From positions 3,540,821-3,604,820 of the forward strand of contig NC_040022.1 of assembly GCF_000972845.2 (NCBI RefSeq): DNA of 64,000 bases. The letters are read 5' to 3'. The notes beneath the pieces are model-generated. The model was given only the letters and a program-made list of their open reading frames with translations. It was not told where the DNA came from and searched no databases. How positions within the stretch are numbered: position 1 is the first letter of the stretch; the number at the start of each line of letters is the position of its first letter. This document shows positions 46,560 through 58,221 of the stretch, piece by piece. This DNA is from Larimichthys crocea. Lineage: Eukaryota > Chordata > Actinopteri > Sciaenidae. The position numbers and the translations under genes were made by a program.

Positions 46560-47050
46560 TGTAGAATGTTTTTTCATTCCTCCCGACAGTTTCGGTCGTA
46601 CGTCGTCTCGTGTTCGAGAAAGTCGTCCAAAAAAAGAGCGGGAAAATTTAACATGGGCGCTTATGGACGGAATGTTCGGAAGCTAGAGTGAGTCACATGA
46701 CCGCTAGAGTGGAAAATCTGTACCAGAAAATAATGTTTAAACTGCTCTCACGGCCACAAATTTCACTCTACAGAAATAATTTGAACATCAGATTGTAGGA
46801 AAATTTGTGCTGCTCGCTCACATGAACCTGCTGAAGCTGTCAGACTTCTAGTTTTGGCTCTGTTAGCTCAGATGTGTCAGGATCACCCACCAACTGCCCC
46901 ATTTACTCCCATATGAACTGAGAGCAGAAATGTGTGGAGGGAAAGCAGACGTACCAGTTTTTTACCTCGCTCTAGAGGTCACATTTTTTAACTTTAGCCA
47001 CACAGATTATATATGTAGACGTTCAGCGAGACCTGAGGATGCTTAAAATC
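46560..47050. repeat. probable teleost dispersed repeat
   Basis: Words such as CGTGTTCGAGAAAGTCGTCC and CAAATTTCACTCTACAGAAA, with AGCTGTCAGACTTCTAGTTT, recall a repeat widespread in fish genomes (from memory). There is no second copy in this window, so the boundaries are approximate. Confidence 0.35.
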
Positions 47051-47059
47051 CTCTCTGTT

Positions 47060-48760
47060 CATTGATACGACCTACAGTTTGGTCAGAGCGGTCTCTTGTT
47101 TGAAGGTGAACTTTGAAGGCTTTCTCTCTCTCAGCAGCTTCAACTGACAGACACAGCTGCTGTTTGTTGCTCTGCTCTGATTGGTCGAATGCAGCTGGTT
47201 GCTGGGCAGAAATTCACAAGGCTGACTGTGATTGGCTTATTTAAAGTCTCTGTCTAATATCAATGACAGTCAGTGCTACAGTTTGAATGTCAGCCATTTT
47301 GTCCTTCTGCCTGTCTATGAACCTGAGTGGTACAGCTTGTGGTACGAGATACACCACACATCGCCTGGCCTATTAACCTCGGTGCTAAATAAAAGCATCA
47401 GGCACATTGCAAGTTTCTTAAAAATATTCTAGTTGTTGTAATTGTTGCATCCTGAACCGCTAAAGGCGAGGACCAAAAACAAGCCGGTAGATTCAGACGT
47501 CCTGTTTTTGTGTTGGACCCAAATTAACTACCAGTGCTCTTGCACTTGAGTTGTGCTTGGATTAGCTTAATGGTTTCCCGACCTGCAGGTCAGCACTCCC
47601 ATTAAAGCTTCACTAGATGCTTTTGACTGGATTGTGACAATTAACAGGATAGGAAGAAAAAAAACCAAAACATTTCAGCTAAAGAAAATGATGCTGACTT
47701 TCCCAAGCCTCTAACAAGTGACGCAGTACTTCCAATCAAATGAATAGGAAAAGCTGCATTGATTGATGACATAACAGACTTCTGGTTTCTGGTCCCTTTG
47801 TCAAAGAAAAGTTGAAATCTTCTAAACTCTCTGCTTTGACTCCACGTTCTTCTCTCAGTTCACCAAACAAGAGGTCGGCTGCATCCTCTCATTGAACCAG
47901 TCAACGGGCCGAGCTGAAATTACTGCAGCAGTGCTGTAGTGTTCAGTTAGTGTGCGGTGCTGACGGGTATACTGTGTCTCCACCAGGTGATACAGTATAC
48001 GTCTGTGGCATTCGGATCGATACGTGAGTGTAAACTGCTGGAGCAAGAGGTGGAGAAGAAAAAGCCTCGACCAGAGCACTGCTGCACATCTCTCTGTTCA
48101 ACTAATTCACATTGTTCTATTTATTCCTTAATTAATGTGCAAACCCTGATTTATTCACTCATTCACAGCAACAAGCTTCCTGAGGTAATGTATGTGCTAC
48201 TAACGATCAGTGGATGAAATCCTGGTTTGGTGGATTTACAGAGTAAAATCAGTGTAATGAGGCTTTGTCCTGGCTTTAAGTTGCTGGTGCATAGCCAATT
48301 ACACTAACTGACTGCCAGACCTATATTTCCCACTGACAAACAAACACAGAGACACGGTGATTAAGGTGGGTTGAGGCCCAGACAAACCGGCACCACCAAG
48401 CTAACAAAGTTGGACGGATCAGAGGGAGCCTGAAATGAGCACCGGCCGGTACCGGTGGATTCTGGCATGGCGATTGGCTCAATCAGAGACTCTGGCAGGT
48501 AACCAACCAACGAGATGAGTCATGGAGAAGACTGATTCTCAAAATGTGTTGAACTGATTGAAGGAACTTTAAATTGAGCCGATTCATGGAGAACTTGTGG
48601 AAGATACTTTTTCTTTTCAGTTACCTCTAATGATGCTGTCATATGATCATTTCTATTGATCAGTGTCTTTATTTAATGTTTTTATTACACTGTGTGTTTC
48701 TGGCCTCAATAAACATGTTTCAATTATTTGTTTTGCCCAAACTGTTGATCCACACTGACC
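47060..48760. other. intron 1 sequence, no feature recognised
   Basis: Low repeat content. The 47520-47620 and 48080-48330 parts look single-copy. No exon was recognised. Confidence 0.35.
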
Positions 48761-48764
48761 TGTG

Positions 48765-48935
48765 ATCAGCTGAACGGTGTCTCTGTCATTCGTACGTCTG
48801 TTCTCACACTATGTAACTTTGGGCTCCGGGTCGGGAGAAGTACGTAACGCTTTACGGCACTAAGTCACACAGCAGCAACTATTTCACTGATTCTGGTGAA
48901 ACTGGATCATATTTTATGGAGGAAATGTTTCCTGG
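48765..48935 (-). repeat. R1 dispersed repeat, partial copy H (right flank only)
   Basis: It reads in reverse from GATCAGCTGAACGGTGTCTC through GTACGTAACGCTTTACGGCA to TTATGGAGGAAATGTTTCCT, then breaks into unrelated sequence. Confidence 0.88.
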
Positions 48936-49589
48936 TAGAGATAGAGAGAGACCATCGTAGTGAAACCAGGGGTATTCAGTTGGTTGTAGATGCCCTTAAA
49001 TCCTCCACACTGGACCAGTAATGAGTTCATTAGTTCATTCCTCTGTTTCACTGCATCAGTGATCTTACAGTATCAGTCAGATTGAGCTCTCCGGTGCTGC
49101 TCTGCTTTATTTCATCACGTAACACACTTGGACAGGAGCATCAGACTTTCTGCATTATTTGGAAATATGCCGACTTCCATCGATGAATATGTATGAGGCT
49201 GAGCTTGAAGCGCCGCAGCATGTGTGAAGAGAATTCCTCCAGAGACGACTCTGATGGGTACAACCTCGCTCTCACACAAGACGATGTAACGGCAGCAATC
49301 CTCTGAGCGGAGCGACTGATGCACCTATCTGAGGAGCGGGAAGAGAAAGAGAGACGAAGCCGGGAAGAAGTTTAAAGAGGAAGGACCCAAATAAAGTTGG
49401 GTGAAGCTCTGGGGAAAGTCAGGGCGACGGAGCCGGAAAGAAAAAGGTGGGTGAGGTGGTGAAGAAGAGGAGGAGCGAGGGCAGCCACTCAGATCACTGC
49501 TATTGGTCAGGATAACGAGTTTGACAGGTAAACAAACATGTACAGCTGAAAATATATAAGAATATGTACCGATCAGCCATAACATTATG

Positions 49590-49740
49590 ACCCTGAGCCC
49601 TGACCCGTCGAGGCCTGGACTCCTCAGAACCTGCTGGAAGGACTACATAACCCATCTACCCCGGGAATGCAGAGGACGTCTGGAACGCCGTGATAAACCT
49701 GCTGCCACCGCGACCCGACCCAGACAAGAGATGAAAGGAG
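49590..49740 (+). mobile_element. LINE C-terminal remnant
   Basis: TCWKDYITHLPRE in one frame and, after a frameshift, DVWNAVINLLPPRPDPDKR and a stop in another, match the end of teleost LINE proteins (WRDYISHLAWE...LLPPRPDPDKR). Just upstream (49570-49615) is CGATCAGCCATAACATTATG, a separate teleost repeat word. Confidence 0.72.
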
Positions 49741-49899
49741 TTCGATTATACATGAGTATAAAGTTTAACAGGGAGGCCCAACCAAGCGATCTGATTGGTC
49801 AACTAGACATTCAGACATCACCTGACGCATCACTAAAAATATTACTCCGCCTTCTCTCAAGTAATAAAACTGGATTTCAAGTTTCAGCTTTCTTTAATG

Positions 49900-50092
49900 A
49901 ATGCACCTCGTTAATACAAGTGTGCACCTCGTTAAGACAGGTGTGCGCCTCGTTAAGACGGGTGTGCGTCTTGTTAAGACAAGTGTGCACCTCGTTAAGA
50001 CGGGTGTGCGCCTCGTTAAGACGGGTGTGCACCTCGTTAAGACAAGTGTGCACCTTGTTAAGACGGGTGTGCACCTCGTTAAGACGGGTGCA
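49900..50092 (+). repeat. 21-bp minisatellite, 9 copies
   Basis: The unit is close to TGTGCACCTCGTTAAGACGG plus one base. The 21-bp step keeps all frames open, giving 7-residue repeats on both strands that are not evidence of a gene. Confidence 0.94.
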
Positions 50093-50384
50093 AACAAATG
50101 TGAAGTTCATGGAGCAAAGGAATGTTTATTTTGGGAGCAAATTGCCTGAAAACTTGAAAATCTTTTGATTTGAAATGTATTTAAGTTGATAATTGTTGTA
50201 TAATCACAGTGTTACACTCGAGCGTGTGCGTTTAGCCTCAGATTGACCCGGATGACTGAGAAGCTTCAGACTTCACAGGTGCAGCTGATGTTTGAGGCTC
50301 CGGCCTCCACGCTGAACTGAACTCGAATGTGACGGGAAGGAAGGAAGGAGAAAGTGGATACAGAAGCGAAGGAGACGGAGCGAG

Positions 50385-50591
50385 ATGGAGGGCGAGTCGC
50401 TGTGTGTGCTGCTAAATATCCGTCAGTCTCTCCTGGAAAACAAAGAAGGCAGTGACGTGTGCCGTGATTGTTCTTCTCGTGATTTCCCTGCTGGTCTCAC
50501 ACTCACACACTCTGCTTCAGTGTTTGAGTCTCTGCAGAGCAACAGCGAGGTGATTAAAAAGGCCTTTGAACAAATGGAGCTCATGGAGTAA
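50385..50591 (+). other. 68-codon small open frame, unknown
   Basis: The ATG is in a good context (G at -3, G at +4) within GCGAGATGGAGG. The product begins MEGESLCVLLNIRQSLLENK and ends SVFESLQSNSEVIKKAFEQM. It has no repeat composition, but no family was recognised and there is no splice or promoter evidence. It lies in nrn1l intron 1 on the opposite strand. Confidence 0.15.
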
Positions 50592-50608
50592 TGTTCACCT
50601 TTCAGAGA

Positions 50609-50689
50609 GTGTGTGTGTGTGTGTGTGTGTGTGTTTGAAGTGTTTGGGGATCCTCCGGGCTTTTAAAAACTGAACGTGTCCCTTGCCGT

Positions 50690-50733
<44 letters not shown>
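50609..50733. repeat. (GT)n then (CA)n microsatellite pair
   Basis: GT run at 50609-50634 and CA run at 50691-50733. The two are complementary with a 56-bp spacer. Confidence 0.95.
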
Positions 50734-50735
<2 letters not shown>

Positions 50736-50964
50736 CAGTGACTGTTGCACCCTGGGAGGACGAGGATCTAATCATTTTGGCAGGAAGCTTTTAACTTCAG
50801 CGCCAGCTTTTCATTCAGCAGACCTGCTCTGAGCATCAGGACGAGCCTGACAATGAAACAAGCGCACCTCGCCACAGGAGAGCGGAGACAGAAGAAGACG
50901 CTCCAAAAAACACAGATCAGATGTTTCCTGGCAGAAGTACATCTCATCCAAACTGTTTGGAAAC

Positions 50965-51083
50965 TGTTGAAACCTGGACGTAGTCTCCGTGACGTCCCCG
51001 CAGACTGTCTAAAACCTGGACGTAGTCTCTGTGACGTCTTTGCAGACTGTCTAAAACCTGGACGTAGTCTCCGATAGTCTCAG
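50965..51083 (+). repeat. 42-bp minisatellite, about 3 units (same unit as 10952-11141)
   Basis: AACCTGGACGTAGTCTCCGT and CCCCGCAGACTGTCTAAAAC recur with the 42-bp step. The last unit is broken at CTCCGATAGTC. Confidence 0.93.
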
Positions 51084-51099
51084 ACGAGGTTTTCCTCGC

Positions 51100-51713
51100 T
51101 GCAGTCTGGAGCTGTATTGTTTCATTTCAATGCTCTCGTACACGTTGTGTATTCGTGCTGCATGGGCACTTCTGAATAAAGCACACATTGTAAGTGTGCA
51201 TAATTATTTTTAGAGCATGGCTGCATTTGCATAAAGTTTGAGTGGAATTAGAAACAGACACAGACAGCGGATAATAAACAAGATAATTATCTCAGCGATG
51301 ACTTCGTATTCTGGTTTTGCCAAATGAACTTCCCGGAGGTGACGTGAGTCACAACAGGGCAGCTCGCACACAGTTTTTCATTTTTAACAAACATTTTTGT
51401 TCATGTTCGCCACGAGGAATCCGGTTTATTGCTCAGCAGGTTGTAGTTAAACGCCCCCGGAGCCGACAGACTCATCAGGCAAGACAACCGAAAACAGCTG
51501 GAACGAGTCGGAGACAAAGTTGCATTCTAATTTGTTTTTAATTAGCGACAGCCGAGTGTGACTGACCGAGGACGAGCCAGTCCAAACTGTCTGACAGGTT
51601 CCTCAATGCACAGCAGCTCCAGGTCGGAGACCACGAGGGGTCCAGACAGAGGTCGAGATCACTGTTACTCAAGCTGTGGTGCAAGCCGGGCTTGAGTCAT
51701 TACAGCCACCACC

Positions 51714-51749
<36 letters not shown>

Positions 51750-52065
51750 CTTTGACCTTTTCCCACGAGGCACAGACGATTGATTTACAATAAATGAACA
51801 TGTTGAGGAAACATGTTGCTTCCTAATTTAGCAGAATACAGATCACACACACACACAGTCTGTGAGCGCTGATGACGAGGCGTCACGTTAACCTTCACAC
51901 GAGCAACTGCAGCAACTTCAGTCGTTTTTTCACTCAACTAATTGACAAATCGTCTGCATGTCCTGCTGCTGTGTCCTCGGGCAAGGCACCTAACCTGGAG
52001 CCTCGCTGCAGGGGCACAGAGCTGTCAATGGAAATGAATGTGACCTATCAGGACGTGGATCTGAT

Positions 52066-52096
<31 letters not shown>

Positions 52097-52680
52097 GCTG
52101 AGGCCGTGGCCGCCCGTCGGTGCATTATTCAGCCTAAAAGCTTGTTAAGCAGAGCTCACGATGGAGCCACGATGAAACATTGATGTGTGAGAAAAACAGT
52201 TTAGTTTGGTCGTGTTATGTAAAGAGAGAGACGGCAGAGACAAGGACATGACGAGGAGACGACAACGAACCAAGAAAGAGACGGAGAATCCTCGAAGAGA
52301 GACGAGACAGACGGAGGAGACGTCCTCCCCGAGGCTCCAGGTAACGGCTCGGCTTCAGACGTTACATCAGAGACCAGGACAAGTTCAAAATGGAACACAG
52401 CCGCAGAAAGTCAGATATCACACACGAGCTGATCTGTCAGCCGCAGTGACCAGGAACGTTTCAGGAACGTCTCAGGAACATTTCAGGAACGTCTTAAGAA
52501 GGTTCTCTTACTCAGATTTGGTACATGAGTAAATAATTGTATTTCATTTAACTGTATATATTTTCTATAGTTTCTATCTGTGAAGATCTTTGCAGGTTTC
52601 AGATTCATCTTATAGGTCTAATAGTTTATTCTGTTTATTTACTATACACATTTAACTGTCCTGATAACTCCACAACATGA
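51100..52680. other. intron 1 sequence, microsatellites only
   Basis: CA runs lie at 51716-51747 and 52070-52096. A short TCAGGAACGT direct repeat occurs at 52455-52500. No exon was recognised. Confidence 0.35.
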
Positions 52681-52693
52681 GGCTGTACCTGTG

Positions 52694-52843
52694 CATCATC
52701 ATCATCATCATCACCATCATCACCATCATCACCATCATCACCATCATCACCATCACCACCATCGTCACCATCGTCACCATCACCATCATCATCACCACCA
52801 TCATCATCACCATCATCACCACCATCATCATCATCACCATCAC

Positions 52844-52881
<38 letters not shown>

Positions 52882-52994
52882 CCATCACCATCACCATCAT
52901 CTTCATCACCATCATCATCACCATCATCATCACCATCATCACCATCATCATCACCATCATCACCATCACCATCATCACCATCATCACCATCACC

Positions 52995-53046
<52 letters not shown>

Positions 53047-53128
53047 CCATCATCATCATCACCATCATCACCATCATCATCATCACCATCATCATCACCA
53101 TCATCTTCATCATCATCATCATCATCAT
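52694..53128. repeat. 435-bp ATC/ACC trinucleotide tract
   Basis: Nearly every triplet is CAT or CAC on the plus strand, with rare CTT and CGT. All six frames are open, giving poly-His, poly-Ile and poly-Met/Val readings. No gene is implied. Confidence 0.97.
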
Positions 53129-53627
53129 GTCGATAACGTTGAGGGAACCTGTCACGGTTTGAGTCAGTTATAAATGATGTTGTGATTAATAATTACATGT
53201 GTGCTCGACTCTGCTGACACGATGAAGTTTGTTTCATGTTATCAGGTTAAACTGGGACGAGTCTCAATGATCAAACATTAATGACATGATGTAAATAATC
53301 TGATGGAAGTTACAGAGAATAAAAAGTAACTTCATGACTGAGACAAACACGCAGCTGATGAGACAGACACACAACAAGACACACGGGTGGAGCTAACGAA
53401 GGTGGAGCATCAAAGACAGGAAGTAAAGAAGAGAACTACAAAATAAAACACTAAATCAGCTGTTCAAACATGAACAGTAGTGATGCTCTGATCGCGTCTC
53501 CGTTATGTCACAGTTATGATCGTTGTTGTTATCGATCATGTGATCGTTGTTGTTGTCCACCCTCTGCTTCCTGCCTCGCTCTCTGAAGTCAGAGGAAATC
53601 AGCCGTGTAGTCTCATTGATCCAGCAG

Positions 53628-53629
<2 letters not shown>

Positions 53630-53670
<41 letters not shown>
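53630..53670. repeat. (AC)n microsatellite
   Basis: An uninterrupted AC run, about 20 units. Confidence 0.96.
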
Positions 53671-53672
<2 letters not shown>

Positions 53673-53829
53673 CTGTGAGGAAGACAAAGTGGGCGGTGTA
53701 TTGTGCTGGACGGAGCCACTGACCCTCTTGTTGAGTTAATGAGCTTTTATTGACTTCAGCACCTGAAGCTGCTGCTGCTCCGACTTATCAGTGTTAGCTT
53801 CAGTCCCCAGACACACACCACACAGGGGA

Positions 53830-53832
<3 letters not shown>

Positions 53833-53875
<43 letters not shown>
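53833..53875. repeat. (CA)n microsatellite
   Basis: An uninterrupted CA run, about 21 units. Confidence 0.96.
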
Positions 53876-53877
<2 letters not shown>

Positions 53878-53954
53878 TCTGTTTGTGTGTAAAGATCCAC
53901 AGACACACACATTCAGGTATCAGTGTGTAAACCTGCAGATTCACAAACATCTCT

Positions 53955-54175
53955 TCTTAGCTTCCTCCGTCAACGTCCTCTTCGCTCTCTTCTCCTCTGC
54001 CATCATGTCTCCGGTTCTGGCACGACACCGGCTCCATTCCCCACCAAGGCCTGCAAACCTCCTCCTCTTCTCCTTCTTCTTCTTCTTCCTCTTCCTCTTC
54101 TTCCTCTTCTGATCTTAACTCACAGTCCGGGCAGCCCGGCTAACAGACTGAGCTAACGTTAGCTAACAGATCATC
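53955..54175 (+). repeat. R1 dispersed repeat, partial copy G
   Basis: It runs from TCTTAGCTTCCTCCGTCAAC through CGGTTCTGGCACGACACCGG to CAGTCCGGGCAGCCCGGCTA and ends after one GCTAACA unit. A CTT/CTC tract (54060-54110) lies inside. Confidence 0.82.
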
Positions 54176-54179
54176 ACGG

Positions 54180-55470
54180 AAAGTGGCAAAGATGTTGGGA
54201 ACGCTAACGAACGGCCGCATGTGTTGAAAAGTGGGCAGGAAGGAGCGGACAGGTCTTCACGTCATTTATTTTTGGGTTGGATCAAATGTTAAACATGTTA
54301 AATAAAGTCCTGAACGTCGTCACGTTGGTGTCTCTGCTTTTCTTTCGTGGTTTCCACCCGCAGAGCGTCCGCGGCTCTGACTGCCACAGACGGACCGAGT
54401 CACATGAACTGCTCGATACGTTTTAACACGTAACTGGAAAATCTGTTCACGACAGTTTGAATGATATTTGTTCTTTTGTTGAATAAAACATCAAATATTT
54501 GGCATCAAACTAAAGAGGAAGTTTCTGTTTTTTTAGATCAGAGCTGTTTGTTGATTTGTGTTATAAAAATCAGGATTATACTGGGCTGCAGATGTTTGTG
54601 TGTTTTCTGTTTTTCGCATGTCTCGTCCACTCCTCTTATCTGTGTTTACTGAGGCTGGCAGGGAGAGATGATTATAAAGAGTTCAAGGACAAGAGAGACG
54701 GGTTAAGGGAAGTGTCATTTTAGACAAGAACCATGATGTTCATTACTGAGCGTAAACCAAAAAAGGAAATTGTGAGTGGGGAGGTGTCAGAGACAGCCCA
54801 TTATAAGAAAACTGTATGAGAACCAGCTGTTAGAGCTCCTCGAGGAGCCTTTTCTCTGTGACCCTCTCTGTGTGCTGCACTGTGAAACGCTGCTACTCGT
54901 ACAAGAATAATAAATTCAACTTAAACTCTGAATCCAGTCCTCCTTATTTAAGGGCTTTTCTTTTAACAATATACATATATACATATAATATGTGTGTATA
55001 TGTTTATATAACAGTCACAAATCATCTCGTCACAGTTTCACGCTGACACGACGTGAAATTCAAACGTTTCATCGCTGAAAAGATGAAAGATGTTTCTGTT
55101 GTCGACTCGAAGCTTCAGGCTGCGCACAACACACACAAACAGGAAGCTGCCTCCATGATGATGTGCACATGTAATGTTCCACTTCCTGTCCCAGGAGAGC
55201 TGTGTGTGTTGTTGTGTATCTATAAAGAGCTTCATGTATACACGTGTGTGTGAGTGTTAATTATTACACAATCTGAGTCAATAATGAGTCTGTTTGTGTG
55301 TTAATACATGTGTTCATTTACATTTCAGAGCTTCAGTTATTAGTTATTTACATATCTGTGTACAAACTGAGTTTGCTGTTCACTGATTTATATCAGCCAT
55401 GAATCGATCAAATGTTGATCAACTCAAAGATCTCCAGTTTACAGAAACCAGAAAATATTCACACTGAAGA
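54180..55470. other. intron 1 sequence, no feature recognised
   Basis: AT-rich, with no family match and no exon recognised. Confidence 0.35.
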
Positions 55471-55480
55471 AGCTGAAACC

Positions 55481-55784
55481 TATGGAAGCCCATCAGTGTC
55501 AATCGAGTTATTTATGTCGTTATCCTGAGATAACGGGATCGTTTTGTCTTTGACAGTCTGCTGTATTAAACCACTTCAGGAAGCTTTATTCATGTCAGAG
55601 GAGAATGAATTTTTGTTTTCACGAAATCTCGAATGAATTATCTTGTTGTCTTGGAAAAACAAAGTTTCATTATCCTGTTATCTCGGCATTACAACATAAA
55701 TAACTCCAGATCTCGCGAAAACCAACACGAGAAAACAAACAGGACATAAAATGTACGAATCTGTGACCACTTAGGGCTTCCATA
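55481..55784. mobile_element. fold-back element with TATGGAAGCCC termini
   Basis: TATGGAAGCCC at 55481-55491 and its exact reverse complement at 55774-55784 bound about 300 bp rich in palindromic words (TCCTGAGATAACGG, TTATCTTGTTGTCTTGG, CTCGCGA). A third, mutated terminus GGGCTTCCGTA lies at 55917-55927, suggesting a second partial copy in tandem. Confidence 0.6.
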
Positions 55785-55984
55785 AGTTCCTGCTTCATGA
55801 GTGTGAATATTTTCTGCTTTCTTTAATTTTTCTTGAGATCTCGAGAAAATTCTCACACCATCTCAGAATAACAAGAATTTTTACTTCGACAAAACGTACG
55901 AATGTTTGACTGCTGAGGGCTTCCGTAGAATTCTCTAGAAGCAACATCACATACAACAAAGTCGTATTTTTGCGATAAAGCCGT

Positions 55985-56120
55985 TTGTTTAGAGTAATCC
56001 ACTGTGTAACTGTGTTCAGCTGTACTCGAGTATGTGTTCTGATTACATTACTTCCGATCACAAACCAGCTCGGCGTCTTTCAGCCTTTTTTTTCCACCAA
56101 CCACTAAAAGTCAAAGGGAT
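55985..56120 (+). repeat. R1 dispersed repeat, partial copy K (left end)
   Basis: TTCAGCTGTACTCGAGTATG, GTTCTGATTACATTACTTCC and CAACCACTAAAAGTCAAAGG follow R1 order with internal deletions. Confidence 0.75.
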
Positions 56121-56317
56121 AAAAACTCTTTACAGAGAGTGTGACAGCACCTGAACACATTTATTTTGTTAGATACAAATTATATTAAAGTTTAAAGGTC
56201 TGCAGCATGAATGCTGCTGTTCAGGTTCTGTTGCTGGTGTGTATGTTTGCTAACAGCTGGCTCCGAGTGCATACAACAACAGAAAAATCAATGACTGCAG
56301 CTTTAAGACCACCAAGA

Positions 56318-56470
56318 CTCCAAGACTCTAAGACTCTAAGACTCTAAGGCTGTAAGACTCTAAGACTCTAAGACTGTAAGACTGTTAGACTCTAAGACTC
56401 CAAGACTGTAAGACTGTAGACTGTAAGACTGTAGACTGTAAGACTCTAAGACTCTAAGACTCTAAGACTG
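56318..56470 (+). repeat. 8-bp minisatellite GACTCTAA
   Basis: Tandem GACTCTAA, GACTGTAA and GACTCCAA units, about 18 copies, with a few irregular steps. Confidence 0.93.
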
Positions 56471-56655
56471 CAGTGAGTCTTCCTTCAGTCTCTGCTCTGC
56501 CCGTCAGAGACACGATGAGCCTGATTAACGTTCTGACTAACGAGGCACCGTCGCTCCGTCTCCGCGTTCTCGCCGCGACCTGTGTGAGGATAACCGCCTC
56601 GCTCGCCCCGTCCTCCAGTAAACTGCAGCAGGTTCTGTCTCTCCTTCATCTCTCC

Positions 56656-56686
56656 GTCCTCCTCCTCCTCCTCCTCCTCCTCCTCT
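56656..56686. repeat. (CTC)n trinucleotide
   Basis: About 10 CTC units. A second pyrimidine-rich patch lies at 56828-56862. Confidence 0.92.
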
Positions 56687-56979
56687 CCAGACTTTCAGAG
56701 TCGGAGGAGTCCTGCAGGATCTCTCTCTTTGTTTGGCGTCACGTCTTATTAAAGCGTCACTGCTCAGTGATCCATGATGGTTCTCCTCTTTCTGACAGGC
56801 CTGATAAATACAGGTCCTGATCTCTCACTGCGCCTCCTCCTGCGCCTCCTCCTCCTCCTCTCTTGTTCACCTCCATCACACTCCTCTCTTGTATTGTTTT
56901 CCTGTTTGTGAAATACATTTTTCACTTTTCTATTGAATGCCCTCTGCACTGCGTCCCCACAGAGTTGAGTACTTTTGTA

Positions 56980-56982
<3 letters not shown>

Positions 56983-57019
<37 letters not shown>

Positions 57020-57142
57020 ACTAGCTCCACTGACCTTGGACACAGCGCTCGCCTCCTTGGCAGTAACCTTCCTGTATGCTTTCTGTACATGCTGCAGGAT
57101 GAAGAGTGTGTGTGTGTGTGTGTGTGTGTCGTGGGTTTTAGG

Positions 57143-57184
<42 letters not shown>
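56983..57184. repeat. cluster of (GT)n, (TG)n and (CA)n microsatellites
   Basis: GT run at 56983-57016, TG run at 57105-57129 and CA run at 57143-57184. The last two are complementary with a 13-bp spacer. Confidence 0.95.
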
Positions 57185-57188
<4 letters not shown>

Positions 57189-57287
57189 GCAAATGACACG
57201 TGCACTTTGAACAAACTTCGGTTTTAGGAGCGTGACATGAATTCAATCAGAGCGATTAGTGCAGGACGGCGTGACGCCGCCTCTTAT

Positions 57288-57425
57288 ATATGTACTGTAC
57301 ATACAGTGTATATATAAATATATGTACTGTACATACAGTGTATATATAAATATATGTACTGTACATACGGTGTATATATAAATATATGTACTGGACATAC
57401 AGTGTATATATAAATATATATATAT
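57288..57425 (+). repeat. 32-bp AT-rich minisatellite, 4.3 copies
   Basis: The unit contains TATGTACTGTACATACAGTG and TATATATAAATA. TGTACTG words fall at 57291, 57323, 57355 and 57387, an exact 32-bp step. Confidence 0.94.
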
Positions 57426-57444
57426 GTCCCACTGTATCATGCCC

Positions 57445-57535
57445 ACCGCAGTTTTTCCTAAATGAGGTGAGGGATTTTCAGTTGGTTCCGATTTGAAACT
57501 TCACCGCTAGATGCCACAAAATCCTAAAAACACTT
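57445..57535 (-). repeat. R3 short dispersed repeat, decayed copy 2
   Basis: In reverse it includes TTTTGTGGCATCTAGCGGTG and AACCAACTGAAAATCCCTCA, the typical wording of the GGTGCAGTGTGT family. Confidence 0.5.
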
Positions 57536-57557
57536 AAACAGGTGAACGCACTATACT

Positions 57558-57831
57558 GTGTGTGTGTGTGTGTGTGAGATAGTGTGTGTGTGTGTGTGTT
57601 AGTGTGTGTGTGAGATAGTGTGTGTGCGTGTGTGTGTTAGTGTGTGTGTGTGTGTTAGTGTGTGTGTGAGATAGTGTGTGTGCGTGTGTGTGTTAGTGTG
57701 TGTGTGTGTGTTAGTGTGTGTGTGAGATAGTGTGTGTGTGTGTGTGTTAGTGTGTGTGTGTGTGTTAGTGTGTGTGAGAGATAGTGTGTGTGTGTGTTAG
57801 TGTGTGTGTGAGATAGTGTGTGTGTGTGAGA

Positions 57832-57885
<54 letters not shown>

Positions 57886-58061
57886 GTGTGTGTGTGTTAG
57901 TGTGTGTGTGTGTGTGTGTTCTGCTTTTGTTGGTGAAACATTCAAGTGCGCCCTTGGACGTTTTAGCGCTTGTGAAAGATTTAAGAGTGTGTGTGTGTGT
58001 TCACTTATCTTCTGTGTGTTTAAGTGTGTGTGTGTGTGTGTGTGTATGTGTGTGTGTGTGG
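57558..58061. repeat. long complex (TG)n region
   Basis: TG runs are interleaved with GTTAGTG and GAGATAGTG higher-order units (about 57558-57922). Smaller TG runs follow at 57986-58002 and 58025-58061. Confidence 0.95.
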
Positions 58062-58221
58062 TATCACGGTCTTCATGTCTGTACAGAAAATTTCACCGTT
58101 GGACTCGACAGAGAAATAAAATCTGCAGATTTATCAATATCTGTGAATCTGTGAGGAGGAGGAAGGACGATGAAGATGATGAAAGAAGCAGAGAGATGGA
58201 AATGAAAAGAGACGTGACAGG

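Noticed and set aside
49587..50168. 193-codon open frame on the plus strand
   Set aside because: It is a chimera of a LINE C-terminal remnant in the wrong frame and a 21-bp minisatellite.
52652..53173. poly-His, poly-Ile and poly-Met/Val frames
   Set aside because: The ATC/ACC tract is open in six frames, with no conserved flanking protein sequence.
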